This document shows, piece by piece, positions 1 through 7,191 of a stretch of 16,988 nucleotides of DNA. This DNA comes from JBBRGG01 sp038240875. GTDB taxonomy: Bacteria; Planctomycetota; Phycisphaerae; Phycisphaerales; UBA1924. The notes below the pieces were generated by a model, which was given only the letters and a program-made list of their open reading frames with translations, did not search any database and was not told the DNA's origin. Both the position numbers and the translations under genes were made by a program. The stretch spans positions 1 through 16,988 of the forward strand of contig JBBRGG010000047.1 in the NCBI GenBank assembly GCA_038240875.1. The letters run 5' to 3'. Each line of letters opens with the position of its first letter. The first letter of the stretch is position 1.

Positions 1-626
1 CAATCTCGCTTAACCAAGGCGAGTTTGTCGCCGTTCTCGGCGCCTCAGGCTCTGGCAAGAGCACCCTCATGCATCTATTGGGTGGCCTTGATCGACCCGA
101 CTCTTCTCCGGCTGGCTTCATCAACTTTGCAGGCGTGACCCTCTCTTCGCTCAGCACTCGCGCATTAGACGACTACCGCACCCGTTCCGTTGGCTTTGTC
201 TTCCAGTTTTATCACCTGCTCCCTGAACTATCTGTCATGGAAAACGCCCTTCTCCCCGCTATGGTGCTCTATGGCAAGCTGGGGTATCTCCGCAAACGGT
301 CAGAATTGCGCGCACGAGCTGAGTCACTCCTCAGTGAACTCGGCCTCGGCCATCGCCTTCGCCATCGCTCCAACGAGCTCTCTGGCGGCGAGCGTCAACG
401 CGTCGCCATCGCCCGCGCGCTCATCAATGACCCGCCACTGCTCTTGGCCGACGAACCCACGGGCAACCTTGACACTGCCACAGGTTCCAAAGTCCTCGAC
501 GCTTTGCTCACCCTGCGTTCAAAGTCCAGCCGAACCATGCTGATCGTCACCCACGACCCCAATACTGCCGCCCGTGCCGACCGCATCGTCCAGATCAGCG
601 ATGGCAAGGTGCACGATTCCGCCTAA
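1..626 (+). CDS. ABC transporter ATP-binding protein, LolD/MacB type (5' end missing)
   Basis: This is the nucleotide-binding subunit of an ABC transporter of the LolD/MacB/FtsE class, which powers lipoprotein release or efflux with a separate permease. The reading frame is already open at base 3, so the true start lies left of the window; the ATG at 69 falls after Walker A and cannot be the start. Visible in order are Walker A (GASGSGKST, about bases 39-65), a Q-loop (FVFQFYHLLPELSVMEN), the ABC signature LSGGERQRVAIARAL, Walker B LLLADEPTGNLD and the H-loop LIVTHD. The combination of LSGGERQRVAIARAL and DEPTGNLD is typical of the LolD/MacB group. Codons end mostly in C. The permease partner is not in the window and may lie upstream. 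A gap of about 270 bp separates it from the next gene, so they are probably not co-transcribed. The substrate cannot be told from this subunit. Confidence 0.95.
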   Translation, partial: ISLNQGEFVAVLGASGSGKSTLMHLLGGLDRPDSSPAGFINFAGVTLSSLSTRALDDYRTRSVGFVFQFYHLLPELSVMENALLPAMVLYGKLGYLRKRSELRARAESLLSELGLGHRLRHRSNELSGGERQRVAIARALINDPPLLLADEPTGNLDTATGSKVLDALLTLRSKSSRTMLIVTHDPNTAARADRIVQISDGKVHDSA

Positions 627-893
627 TAATCTATCAATCAAGTCATTTCATCAATTTCATTCCAAGATTTCAAAACACATAACTAATTCTTAAAAAATCT
701 GAATCAATCCATCTTCGCTTTCAGCTGCTGCCATATCTCACCCAAACACGACCCTGTCAAGTTTGTTCAGGTTTTCAATATTCGCAGAGCACATTCGCGC
801 GCCAGTGGTTACTATCCTCACCGTACTCGCTGGCTCATTCGACCTGTAGAACCTATTGGTCAAGTTTGAGAGCATTCGGCATTCTCGGTCTTT

Positions 894-1736
894 ATGCCCC
901 CTCATCACACCAGACACTCTTACCCCACCGGACCCATGGCTTCAACCTCTGAACGGCGCAAAGAACAAGTCATCCTTCGCGGCCTCGCGGGGGTCGATGT
1001 ACCCGCCTTTGTAGAGGAGTCGGGCGAAGGCCGTCCCATTGTCTTCCTTCATGGGTTGGTCGGCCTGAACGACCACTGGGAAGAAGTAGGTCGACGTGCA
1101 AGCCCGCACGCGCGTTGCCTGATGTTGCAGTTGCCTTTGCTCGATCTCACAGGCGAAGACTGCTCGATCCACGGCGCGACCGAGCTCACCATTCGCTATC
1201 TTGCCGAGCATGTTTTGCACCCTTGCATACTCGTGGGCAATTCCTTTGGCGGGCACGTTGCGCTCCGCATCGCCCTTGAACGCCCAGACCTGGTTCGTGG
1301 CTTGGTCCTTGCTGGCTCCAGCGGGCTCATCGAAAAGTCCATGGTGCGTGAGGTGCAGATCCGCCCGAGCCGTGATTGGCTGGAAGAAAAAATCGGCGAG
1401 CTCTTTTTCGATCGCGCCAAGATGAACATGGCGGACGTTGATCGCGCACACAGAGAGCTCTCGGAGCGTGGGCATGCTCGCGCGATGGTCAAGCTCTCGC
1501 GTTCGGCTCGCCGAAACCACTTGGGGACCAAGATCGCCGAGATCAAGGTGCCCACGCTGCTCATCTGGGGTCGTCAGGACATCGTGACACCACCGGAGGC
1601 TGCCGAAGGGTTTAAGAAAAGCATCCGTGACTCGCGTCTGGTCTGGATCGATCAATGCGGGCATGCCCCGATGATCGAGAGCCCCGAGCCCTTTGGCGAC
1701 GCCTTGCTCGCGTTCATAAATGAACTGGGCGGGTGA
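894..1736 (+). CDS. Alpha/beta hydrolase fold protein
   Basis: A 280-residue alpha/beta hydrolase, probably a cytoplasmic esterase or amidase-like enzyme; the substrate is unknown. The fold is clear from the oxyanion-side HG motif (FLHGLVG, His53-Gly54), the nucleophile elbow GNSFGG with Ser117, the acid in WGRQD (Asp229) and the catalytic His257 in CGHAP. The complete Ser-Asp-His triad predicts an active enzyme. Length is normal for the family. The ATG at 894 is used; an in-frame ATG at 936 would give 266 residues and still contain the whole domain, and neither has a clear Shine-Dalgarno sequence, so the start is uncertain. The GH3-family gene follows after 34 bp on the same strand, which suggests an operon and perhaps opposing roles (conjugate formation and hydrolysis), but that is inference. 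Confidence 0.93.
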   Translation: MPPHHTRHSYPTGPMASTSERRKEQVILRGLAGVDVPAFVEESGEGRPIVFLHGLVGLNDHWEEVGRRASPHARCLMLQLPLLDLTGEDCSIHGATELTIRYLAEHVLHPCILVGNSFGGHVALRIALERPDLVRGLVLAGSSGLIEKSMVREVQIRPSRDWLEEKIGELFFDRAKMNMADVDRAHRELSERGHARAMVKLSRSARRNHLGTKIAEIKVPTLLIWGRQDIVTPPEAAEGFKKSIRDSRLVWIDQCGHAPMIESPEPFGDALLAFINELGG

Positions 1737-1770
1737 GTCGTCTTTCTCTTCTTAAAGTCAAAGTAAAGCA

Positions 1771-3522
1771 ATGATTACTCCTGTCACTAGCAGTCCGGCT
1801 CCAAGAGGACGCCCCGGCTTCCGTTGGACCAGCCTCATCGGCACCGGGCTCAACGTCCACCTTCATGGCCGAAAGCGGCTCCTGAGCAATACCAAACACT
1901 GGCAACGCAACAGCGCGGGGATTCAAGTCTCGCAGCTTCGCCAACTGCTCAATAAAGCTGCATCAACTTCCTATGGCAAGGCTCATGACTTTGCCCGCAT
2001 CGCCTCCCTCCCCAACGAAGAGATCGTCAAGGCGTATCGCTCGATAGTTCCCGTGCGCGACTGGTACGCCTTTAAGGACGACATCCGCGCTATGCGTGAA
2101 GAAGGCAAGCCTGACGTGCTCTGGCCTGGTCGCGTGATGAACTTTGCCCAGACGAGTGGCACGACCGCTGGGGACAAGTTCATCCCGGTCTCTGCGGAGT
2201 TGCTCAAAGCCAATTATCGCGCGTCGCTCGATATCTTTAGCCACCTGATGCGCTTTGGGATCTCTCTGCCCAACATGCTCGCGGGTAAATGTCTATTCCT
2301 AGGCGGGTCCACCTCACTCACTCCCAACGAGCACGGCATCAGCACGGGCGACCTCTCGGCCTTGGTGACACCGATGATTCGCTGGCCTTTAAGCGAAATA
2401 TATCTCCCAGGCAAAGAGATCGCGCTGATGAGCCATTGGCCTAGCAAGATCGATGCGATGGCCAAGCAGTGCTTGCAGCATGACGTTCGCATGATCAGTG
2501 GGATGTGCTCGTGGGCGCTGGTCCTCTTTGAACGCGTCATGCAAATGGCTCGCGACCAAGGTAGAACCGTTCGCACCATGCACGACGTTTGGCCCAACTT
2601 GCAAGTCTTTATCCATGGCGGCGTTAAATACGGCCCATTTGACCCACGCATCCGCCAAGCCTGGAGCGGTTCGCCCGAAGGTGCCGACCTGCCTCGCAGG
2701 CTCGAGTTGTACCCTGCTTCCGAAGCCTTTGTCGCGATCCAAGACGTGCAAGGCGATCTTGGGCTCAGGCTTCTCACCGACAACTCGGTCTTCTATGAGT
2801 TCGTGCCTGTTGAATCAATCAACGATCCAAACCCCATCGGCTTCACCTGCGATGAAGTCGAAAAAGGGCAGCGGTACGTTGTTGTTCTTTCCACGTGCGC
2901 TGGGCTTTGGAGGTACATCCTGGGCGATGTTGTTCAGTTCGACTCGATTCCTGATAAGCCGTTGTGGATCGCGAATTCCAGTGGCGGCTCCGGCGGCGGC
3001 GGTGATGGTCCATCACGCATGCGCATCGTCGGCAGGCATCGACAATTCATCAATGCTTACGGCGAAAACCTCATTGTTGAGCATATCGAAAACGCGGTCG
3101 CGCATGCAGCGAAAGTCGTTGGTGTGCTCGTGGGCGAGTTCCACGCGTCGCCTGTCTATCCGGCGCCAGGAGTCAAAGCTGGGCTTGAACTTGCGGTTGA
3201 AGTTGATGGAGGTGCAGCGGCGCTGGTGGGGTCCAGGCTCGCCGCGTTTCGTGACGCTTTCGATATGTCACTCAAGGACCAGAACGTCGATTACACCACC
3301 AAACGCACCGACGGCTTGGGCATGGCGGCGCCCACCGTTACCTCGATGGCAATGAACACGTTTCATAAATGGATGGAATCTCGCGGCAAGCTTGGCGGGC
3401 AACACAAATGTCCTCGCTGTGCCAATGCTCGTGATCACATGGACAACATTCGGCAATTCGCTGGCCTGCCACCGACGCCGATGCCTTCCCAAGAAAGTTT
3501 GGCAGGGATTTCGGCTTCGTAG
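1771..3522 (+). CDS. GH3-family acyl-acid amido synthetase-like protein
   Basis: A 583-residue member of the GH3 (auxin-responsive promoter) family. These ANL-type enzymes adenylate a carboxylic acid and transfer the acyl group to an amine, classically an amino acid in plants; substrates of most bacterial members are unknown. Signatures are the ATP-binding loop FAQTSGTTAGDKFIPVS (residues 125-141), the YPASEAFVAIQD segment (314-325), LWRYILGDVVQF (379-390), FINAYGENLIVEHIENAV (426-443) in the hinge and C-terminal part, and the closing block KWMESRGKLGGQHKCPR. Length fits the family. A glycine-rich stretch (about 402-412, SSGGSGGGGDG) sits just before the hinge and looks like an inserted flexible loop. 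The start ATG at 1771 has no strong Shine-Dalgarno sequence. It follows the alpha/beta hydrolase by 34 bp and is probably co-transcribed with it. Confidence 0.92.
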   Translation: MITPVTSSPAPRGRPGFRWTSLIGTGLNVHLHGRKRLLSNTKHWQRNSAGIQVSQLRQLLNKAASTSYGKAHDFARIASLPNEEIVKAYRSIVPVRDWYAFKDDIRAMREEGKPDVLWPGRVMNFAQTSGTTAGDKFIPVSAELLKANYRASLDIFSHLMRFGISLPNMLAGKCLFLGGSTSLTPNEHGISTGDLSALVTPMIRWPLSEIYLPGKEIALMSHWPSKIDAMAKQCLQHDVRMISGMCSWALVLFERVMQMARDQGRTVRTMHDVWPNLQVFIHGGVKYGPFDPRIRQAWSGSPEGADLPRRLELYPASEAFVAIQDVQGDLGLRLLTDNSVFYEFVPVESINDPNPIGFTCDEVEKGQRYVVVLSTCAGLWRYILGDVVQFDSIPDKPLWIANSSGGSGGGGDGPSRMRIVGRHRQFINAYGENLIVEHIENAVAHAAKVVGVLVGEFHASPVYPAPGVKAGLELAVEVDGGAAALVGSRLAAFRDAFDMSLKDQNVDYTTKRTDGLGMAAPTVTSMAMNTFHKWMESRGKLGGQHKCPRCANARDHMDNIRQFAGLPPTPMPSQESLAGISAS

Positions 3523-3639
3523 TTGGTCATCATTGAGGTTTTAACGCTGTATCGCCTAACTCGCGCAGCAGTCGTATGGACGAATTTTTTAAGAATTTTT
3601 TTCCATGAGATACACATGTCACGAGTAGTGCCCGGTCCT

Positions 3640-3655
3640 CGTTGAGATCTCAACG
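3640..3655. promoter_or_regulatory. Perfect 16-bp palindrome, possible operator
   Basis: CGTTGAGATCTCAACG reads the same on both strands with no loop. It lies in the 207-bp gap between the GH3 gene and the DinB-like gene, about 75 bp upstream of the latter's annotated start. A loopless palindrome of this length suits a dimeric regulator better than a terminator. No regulator gene is visible nearby, so the function is inferred only from symmetry and position. Confidence 0.35.
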
Positions 3656-3729
3656 CAAAGAATCGTGAACCGACCCAAAGGTATCCAATTAGTTTACGAA
3701 CAGCCGAACAGAAGGTCGTGCCACGCTGA

Positions 3730-4458
3730 ATGGTTCCGTTGGAAGAGTTTGTCCAGAATTCCAAACCAGACAAGGCAGAAACTAAGTTGATCGAGCGTGT
3801 ACGCCTGCGGGAAAATCAACCGATGCACAAACCCATCCATGAATTTGCCAACTTGAACGCGAGCTCACACGAAACCACGCTTGCAGACTGTCCGTCGAAA
3901 GTCGCTTGCTGCACACAGGTGGCGGCAGCCGCAGATCATGTACTGTCGCAGTGTGCCGCGATGATCGCGTTGACAACGGCTGAGCTGATGGTTGCACCAT
4001 CCAAGGTGCTCCCCGGCGGCACAATCGGCAAGCACGTTCGGCACATGGTGGACCACTTCAGTGCGGCGGCGGAGGCAGCAACAACGGGCATCTGCATTGA
4101 TTACGACCATCGTGAGCGTAATGTTCCCATGGAGCGCGAGCCAAAGGCGGCGCTCGAAGCTATTGCTCTCGTGCGCGATCGTCTGGTCGAAGCCGCCAAC
4201 GCCAAGAGCGACTTTCTCGTGAAGATGCGCGTTATGCTGAGCGCGATGGGTGATGAAGCAGAACTGCTTTCAACCGCAGGACGCGAGATCGCCTTTGCTA
4301 CGCACCATGGCGTGCACCACCAAGCCATGATGCGCGCGATTGCTACCGAACTGGGTATGAAGATCAACGAGGACTTTGGCAAAGCACCAAGTACGCTTCA
4401 TTACGAACGATACACACACAAACCATTAACCTGTGGGCTTAACGCAAAGTGTTCTTGA
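3730..4458 (+). CDS. DinB/YfiT-like four-helix protein, putative metal-dependent
   Basis: A 242-residue protein whose core (about 65-225) resembles the DinB/YfiT superfamily, four-helix-bundle proteins that usually bind a divalent metal through three histidines and include thiol-dependent transferases. Visible signs are GKHVRHMVDHF in the first helix (His102, His105, His109), the segment IDYDHRERNVPMERE (123-137) between helices, and ATHHGVHHQAMM in the last helix (His192, His193, His196, His197), the usual place for the two C-terminal metal ligands. The N-terminal 60 residues look unstructured and hold several cysteines; an in-frame ATG at 3823 would remove 31 of them and is a credible alternative start, since neither start has a clear ribosome-binding site. 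It shares strand with the NRDE gene downstream but is 321 bp away. The reaction is unknown. Confidence 0.75.
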   Translation: MVPLEEFVQNSKPDKAETKLIERVRLRENQPMHKPIHEFANLNASSHETTLADCPSKVACCTQVAAAADHVLSQCAAMIALTTAELMVAPSKVLPGGTIGKHVRHMVDHFSAAAEAATTGICIDYDHRERNVPMEREPKAALEAIALVRDRLVEAANAKSDFLVKMRVMLSAMGDEAELLSTAGREIAFATHHGVHHQAMMRAIATELGMKINEDFGKAPSTLHYERYTHKPLTCGLNAKCS

Positions 4459-4779
4459 CCAGCGATGCTCGTGATGTTGTACGCCTTTGCAGATACGTAA
4501 ACGGTCCTTAATCCAAAGTATTGAGAATCGTTCCCTGTGTTATTTGATCCTTACAGCAACAATGTCAGTGGTTTAAGGCGCTGTAAGCTTCATTTGAATG
4601 GCGACTGAGGCCTATTCTCGAAACAGGATCGTGGGTTTGAACATCCATAGAGTGAAAGTGAGAATTTGAACTTGTTGGTTTGATCCGCAGCCTGGCAACG
4701 TGCTGGGTTGCACTGTTCAGATAGTTGCACGCGATGCGTGCGTTGGTACGGTAGCCGAACGATCGGCGACGCTTCATCG
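4459..4779. other. Intergenic region between DinB-like and NRDE genes
   Basis: This 321-bp stretch has no convincing gene. Open frames on the minus strand here continue into antisense of the NRDE gene and show no family features. The 7-mer GTTGCAC occurs twice, separated by 10 bp, near 4708-4731. I could not identify a convincing promoter, terminator or structured RNA. Confidence 0.5.
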
Positions 4780-5931
4780 ATGTGCACTGTTTCGATCATT
4801 CCGATGCAGAATGCCCATGGCGTGGGTTTCCGCCTGGTCTTTAGTCGCGACGAGCAACGTGAGCGGCCCGAGGCAATCGCTCCGTCGTGGCGAGCGCTTC
4901 GCCCATGCAATCTCAGGGCTGTTTGGCCAACCGACGCCAAGGCCGGTGGCACATGGATCGCCGGCACCGAGCATGGCATGGTTTTGTGCATGCTCAATTG
5001 CAATCCTGAGCCTGCTCCTAATCTGCCCCTCAGCGCACTGCTGGCAAGCCGAGGCGAAATCATTCCCGCGCTGCTTGGGTTGGGCGATGTGCACGCCGTC
5101 ATGGACATGCTGCGCACTATGGAACTCAATCGCTTTGCACCCTTTCGCTTGCTCGCAATCGAGCCCGCGCACGGCGGCGTGACGCCATCACCGATTGCCA
5201 ACTGGGACTTAATCAATCAGCCTAACGAGCACGCAAGTGGCCATGCAAGTGGCCATGCGAACGGCCATGCAAATCCCCATACGAACGGCCACTCAATCAC
5301 TCAGGCCAAAGCCCAGATCCAAAGCCACCCGCACGGTTCCAAAGTTTCTTCTTATGTACAAAGTTCAGCTAACAACCGCACCACACTACTGGCTACATGG
5401 GATCGTGCCGAGCTGCGCATCGCTGAAATCGGCCAGGGGCCGGTTTGCTTTGCCAGTTCTGGGCTGGGCGATTCGAAGGTTCTCCCCCGCATTCGGCTCT
5501 TTCTTGACGACGTCGTTCGCGTGGGCGCGACACCCGTTGCCCAAGACCGTTTCCATCACCACGTTTGGCCTGCAACTCCTGAGATCAGCGTGCTCATGTC
5601 ACGCGAAGAAGCACGCACGGTTTCGATCACCACAATCGAAGTTGTGCCAGCGTTGCCCACAAGTGCGTCGTCCAACGCTGGGCGTTGTTGGGATCTCCGC
5701 ATGGCCTATTCTGCGGTTTATAAAGCTGCCAATGTTCATGACGCCAGGCATTCGAACCACGAGCGGTTTCACCCAGTGGCAGTTGAGGCCGTGATCCCCA
5801 ATCTTGCAAGCGCTTCGTTGCTCGAAAGCACGCGCAACGACTCTGGCGTGATCCGCGCGACCGGACTCGCCTCGCTCGAAGCTGTACAGCCGGAATTTCC
5901 AAGGCGCAATAAGCCCGCGGTTAATCGCTGA
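4780..5931 (+). CDS. TANGO2/NRDE family protein with histidine-rich repeat insertion
   Basis: A 383-residue protein of the TANGO2/NRDE family, whose biochemical role is poorly defined; eukaryotic TANGO2 is linked to membrane and haem or lipid homeostasis. The ATG at 4780 is chosen over the upstream ATG at 4708 because family members begin Met-Cys, and here the protein begins MCTVSIIPM with Cys2. The eponymous motif appears as FSRDEQRERPEA (21-32), Ser replacing Asn. GGTWIAGTEHGMVLCMLN (56-73) matches the family GGTW-x-G block. The C-terminal part contains FASSGLGDSKVLPRIRLF and SVLMSREEARTVS. Residues 150-173 form six tetrapeptides of (E/G/P)H(A/T/S)(S/N/I) type encoded by 12-bp repeats, an insertion between the two halves of the domain. 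No signal peptide is seen. The gene ends 89 bp before the convergent permease gene. Confidence 0.82.
   Translation: MCTVSIIPMQNAHGVGFRLVFSRDEQRERPEAIAPSWRALRPCNLRAVWPTDAKAGGTWIAGTEHGMVLCMLNCNPEPAPNLPLSALLASRGEIIPALLGLGDVHAVMDMLRTMELNRFAPFRLLAIEPAHGGVTPSPIANWDLINQPNEHASGHASGHANGHANPHTNGHSITQAKAQIQSHPHGSKVSSYVQSSANNRTTLLATWDRAELRIAEIGQGPVCFASSGLGDSKVLPRIRLFLDDVVRVGATPVAQDRFHHHVWPATPEISVLMSREEARTVSITTIEVVPALPTSASSNAGRCWDLRMAYSAVYKAANVHDARHSNHERFHPVAVEAVIPNLASASLLESTRNDSGVIRATGLASLEAVQPEFPRRNKPAVNR
5227..5298 (+). repeat. 12-bp tandem repeat (about six units) encoding GHA(S/N)
   Basis: Six 12-bp units lie in frame inside the NRDE gene: GAGCACGCAAGT, GGCCATGCAAGT, GGCCATGCGAAC, GGCCATGCAAAT, CCCCATACGAAC and GGCCACTCAATC. 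The central three are nearly identical and the outer ones are diverged. The peptide is histidine every fourth residue. The unit closely resembles the array at 16388-16429 in an unrelated gene. Confidence 0.9.
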
Positions 5932-5980
5932 CGACTACTGCCAGCGCGAACGTTTCATCATTCACTGCCGAGCATCGTCG

Positions 5981-6016
5981 TGCGCAACCATGCGCCGCAA
6001 CCATGCGCCGCAACCA
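5981..6016. repeat. 13-bp intergenic tandem repeat between convergent genes
   Basis: TGCGCCGCAACCA is present twice in tandem (5991-6003 and 6004-6016), preceded by a shortened copy TGCGCAACCA (5981-5990). The array fills most of the gap between the stops of the NRDE gene and the Wzm-type permease gene and ends four bases before the permease stop codon. It has no obvious hairpin. Confidence 0.85.
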
Positions 6017-6020
6017 AACT

Positions 6021-6986
6021 CTACAGCACGTCCGCGAAGGCACGCTTGCCCTTTGAAAATACCGCGTATCCAGCGCATGCCACCACCAGCGACGCCACAA
6101 ACGCGATTGCAAATCGTGACCAATCTGGCTGCGTTCCCGCGACCGCTGCTGCTCTGCCTGCCTCGATCACTTGTGCGACCGGGTTCCACTCCAGATAGAC
6201 ACGAAACTCCTTGGGCACTCGTTCCATCGGATAAAATACCGGCGTCAAAAACATCAGTACCGTCACCGACAATTCCACCGCGTGCTGGATGTCGCGCAAG
6301 AAGACGCCGATTGCCGACATGAACCAGCTCACGCCCAAAGCCGTCAGCGCAACAGGCACGAGTAACACAGGCACCAAAATCGCTTCCCAATGTGGCAGCG
6401 TTCCCGTGATCGCGACAAACCCTACAAGCCACACCGTACAACCAATTGCAAAGTTAAAGAGCGAGACCATTAAGTCCGCGACCGATAGCGATTCCAGCGG
6501 AAAGACCACTCGTTTGACATACTGACGGTTGCCAACGATCAGCCCTGGCGACCGCGTGACAACCTCGCGAAAGACGGAGTACACGAGCAAACCCAGGAAC
6601 ACATTCAACGCGAAGTAGCCGATGCCGCTGTCGAGATTCGTCGCTGCAGCCGTTCCAGCCACATTACCCGCCACATTCTCACTTGGCGCAGGCCAGCGCG
6701 CCGGAAACACAATCGCAAAGACAAACGTATATACGCCTAGCAACATCAAAGGCGTGACAACCGCCCAGATCAGGCCCAGCGCGTTGGCCTTATAGCGATT
6801 CTCAACCTCGCGTCGCGCCAGCGCGTACGCGAGCGCACGCGAACTCCAAATCTGCCTGACCATGCGAACCGGGTTCACATGCGTCCACATCGAAGCTGCG
6901 GCGTGCGTATATGTGGTCGCTCGAATTTCGTGGGTAGGTATGTGCGTGGGTAGTTGCGTAGATGCTTGCGTGGGTAGTTGTTGCAT
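6021..6986 (-). CDS. ABC-2 type polysaccharide export permease, Wzm-like
   Basis: A 321-residue inner-membrane permease of the ABC-2 family (Wzm/KpsM/TagG type), which with a Wzt ATPase moves a lipid-linked glycan across the cytoplasmic membrane. By eye there are six hydrophobic segments: about 70-94, 121-143, 165-193, 202-230, 236-256 and 292-311. The family-like elements REVENRYKANALGLIW before the first segment, KRVVFPLE (159-166), FLTPVFYPMERVP and WNPVAQVIEAGR are present. The ATG at 6986 is chosen; the TTG three codons earlier is possible. The N-terminus carries a low-complexity tail with four QLPT-like tetrapeptides, and the loop after the first segment contains a duplicated NVAG. Its likely ATPase partner is the Wzt-like gene at 10314, which lies on the other strand, over 3 kb away. 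Identification is firm; the exported glycan is unknown. Confidence 0.93.
   Translation of the reverse strand: MQQLPTQASTQLPTHIPTHEIRATTYTHAAASMWTHVNPVRMVRQIWSSRALAYALARREVENRYKANALGLIWAVVTPLMLLGVYTFVFAIVFPARWPAPSENVAGNVAGTAAATNLDSGIGYFALNVFLGLLVYSVFREVVTRSPGLIVGNRQYVKRVVFPLESLSVADLMVSLFNFAIGCTVWLVGFVAITGTLPHWEAILVPVLLVPVALTALGVSWFMSAIGVFLRDIQHAVELSVTVLMFLTPVFYPMERVPKEFRVYLEWNPVAQVIEAGRAAAVAGTQPDWSRFAIAFVASLVVACAGYAVFSKGKRAFADVL
6654..6677 (-). repeat. 12-bp duplication encoding NVAG-NVAG in the permease
   Basis: Read on the minus strand, AATGTGGCGGGT is followed directly by AATGTGGCTGGA, giving NVAG twice (residues 104-111) in the extracytoplasmic loop after the first membrane segment. It is a two-unit in-frame 12-bp duplication. 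Confidence 0.8.
6933..6980 (-). repeat. 12-bp tandem repeat encoding Q(L/A)(P/S)T at the permease N-terminus
   Basis: Four 12-bp units on the minus strand encode QLPT, QAST, QLPT and HIPT (residues 3-18 of the permease). Units one and three, CAACTACCCACG, are identical. The repeat lies in the predicted cytoplasmic N-terminal tail, ahead of the conserved domain. Confidence 0.85.
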
Positions 6987-7151
6987 ATGTTCCAAACTCT
7001 GTGACTTGTCGCCAATGTAGACCTTGGAAACACTCGGAACAATCGCGGGCTACGAGTGCTCTTTAGTACGCGGCTGTCTTGGGTACCCCTTCTCTTCGAG
7101 AAAGAGTTTTTACTTTATTATCTCTAGCTGCATCGGCCACTCTGCACCTTT

Positions 7152-7165
7152 GATTCGTACGAATC
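7152..7165. promoter_or_regulatory. Perfect 14-bp palindrome upstream of the permease gene
   Basis: GATTCGTACGAATC is a perfect loopless palindrome, flanked by GCAC on the left and GTGC on the right at slightly unequal distances. It lies in the 205-bp gap between the membrane-anchored protein gene and the permease gene (both on the minus strand), about 165 bp upstream of the permease start. It may be an operator for separate transcription of the permease; no promoter boxes could be assigned with confidence. Confidence 0.3.
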
Positions 7166-7191
7166 GTGCCCGCATTTCTCTCATAATCACT

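Noticed and set aside
942..1664. A 240-codon minus-strand open frame
   Set aside because: It is the complement of the alpha/beta hydrolase gene, whose catalytic triad is complete.
2498..3355. A 285-codon plus-strand open frame
   Set aside because: It overlaps the GH3 gene in another frame and has a Ser/Arg/Pro-rich composition with no domain signs.
3581..3602. T-rich run (two stretches of six or seven T) after the GH3 gene as a terminator
   Set aside because: No GC-rich stem precedes it, so an intrinsic terminator cannot be supported.
4590..5216. A 208-codon minus-strand open frame covering the DinB-NRDE gap
   Set aside because: Most of it is antisense to the NRDE gene and the rest shows no start signal or domain features.
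5227..5298. Possible CRISPR-like array
   Set aside because: The units are 12 bp, directly adjacent without spacers, and in frame within a gene.
7092..7111. Hairpin CTCTT-CGAGA-AAGAG followed by TTTTT on the plus strand, terminator-like
   Set aside because: The stem is only five base pairs with few G-C pairs, and no plus-strand gene lies upstream that would end here; both flanking genes are on the minus strand.
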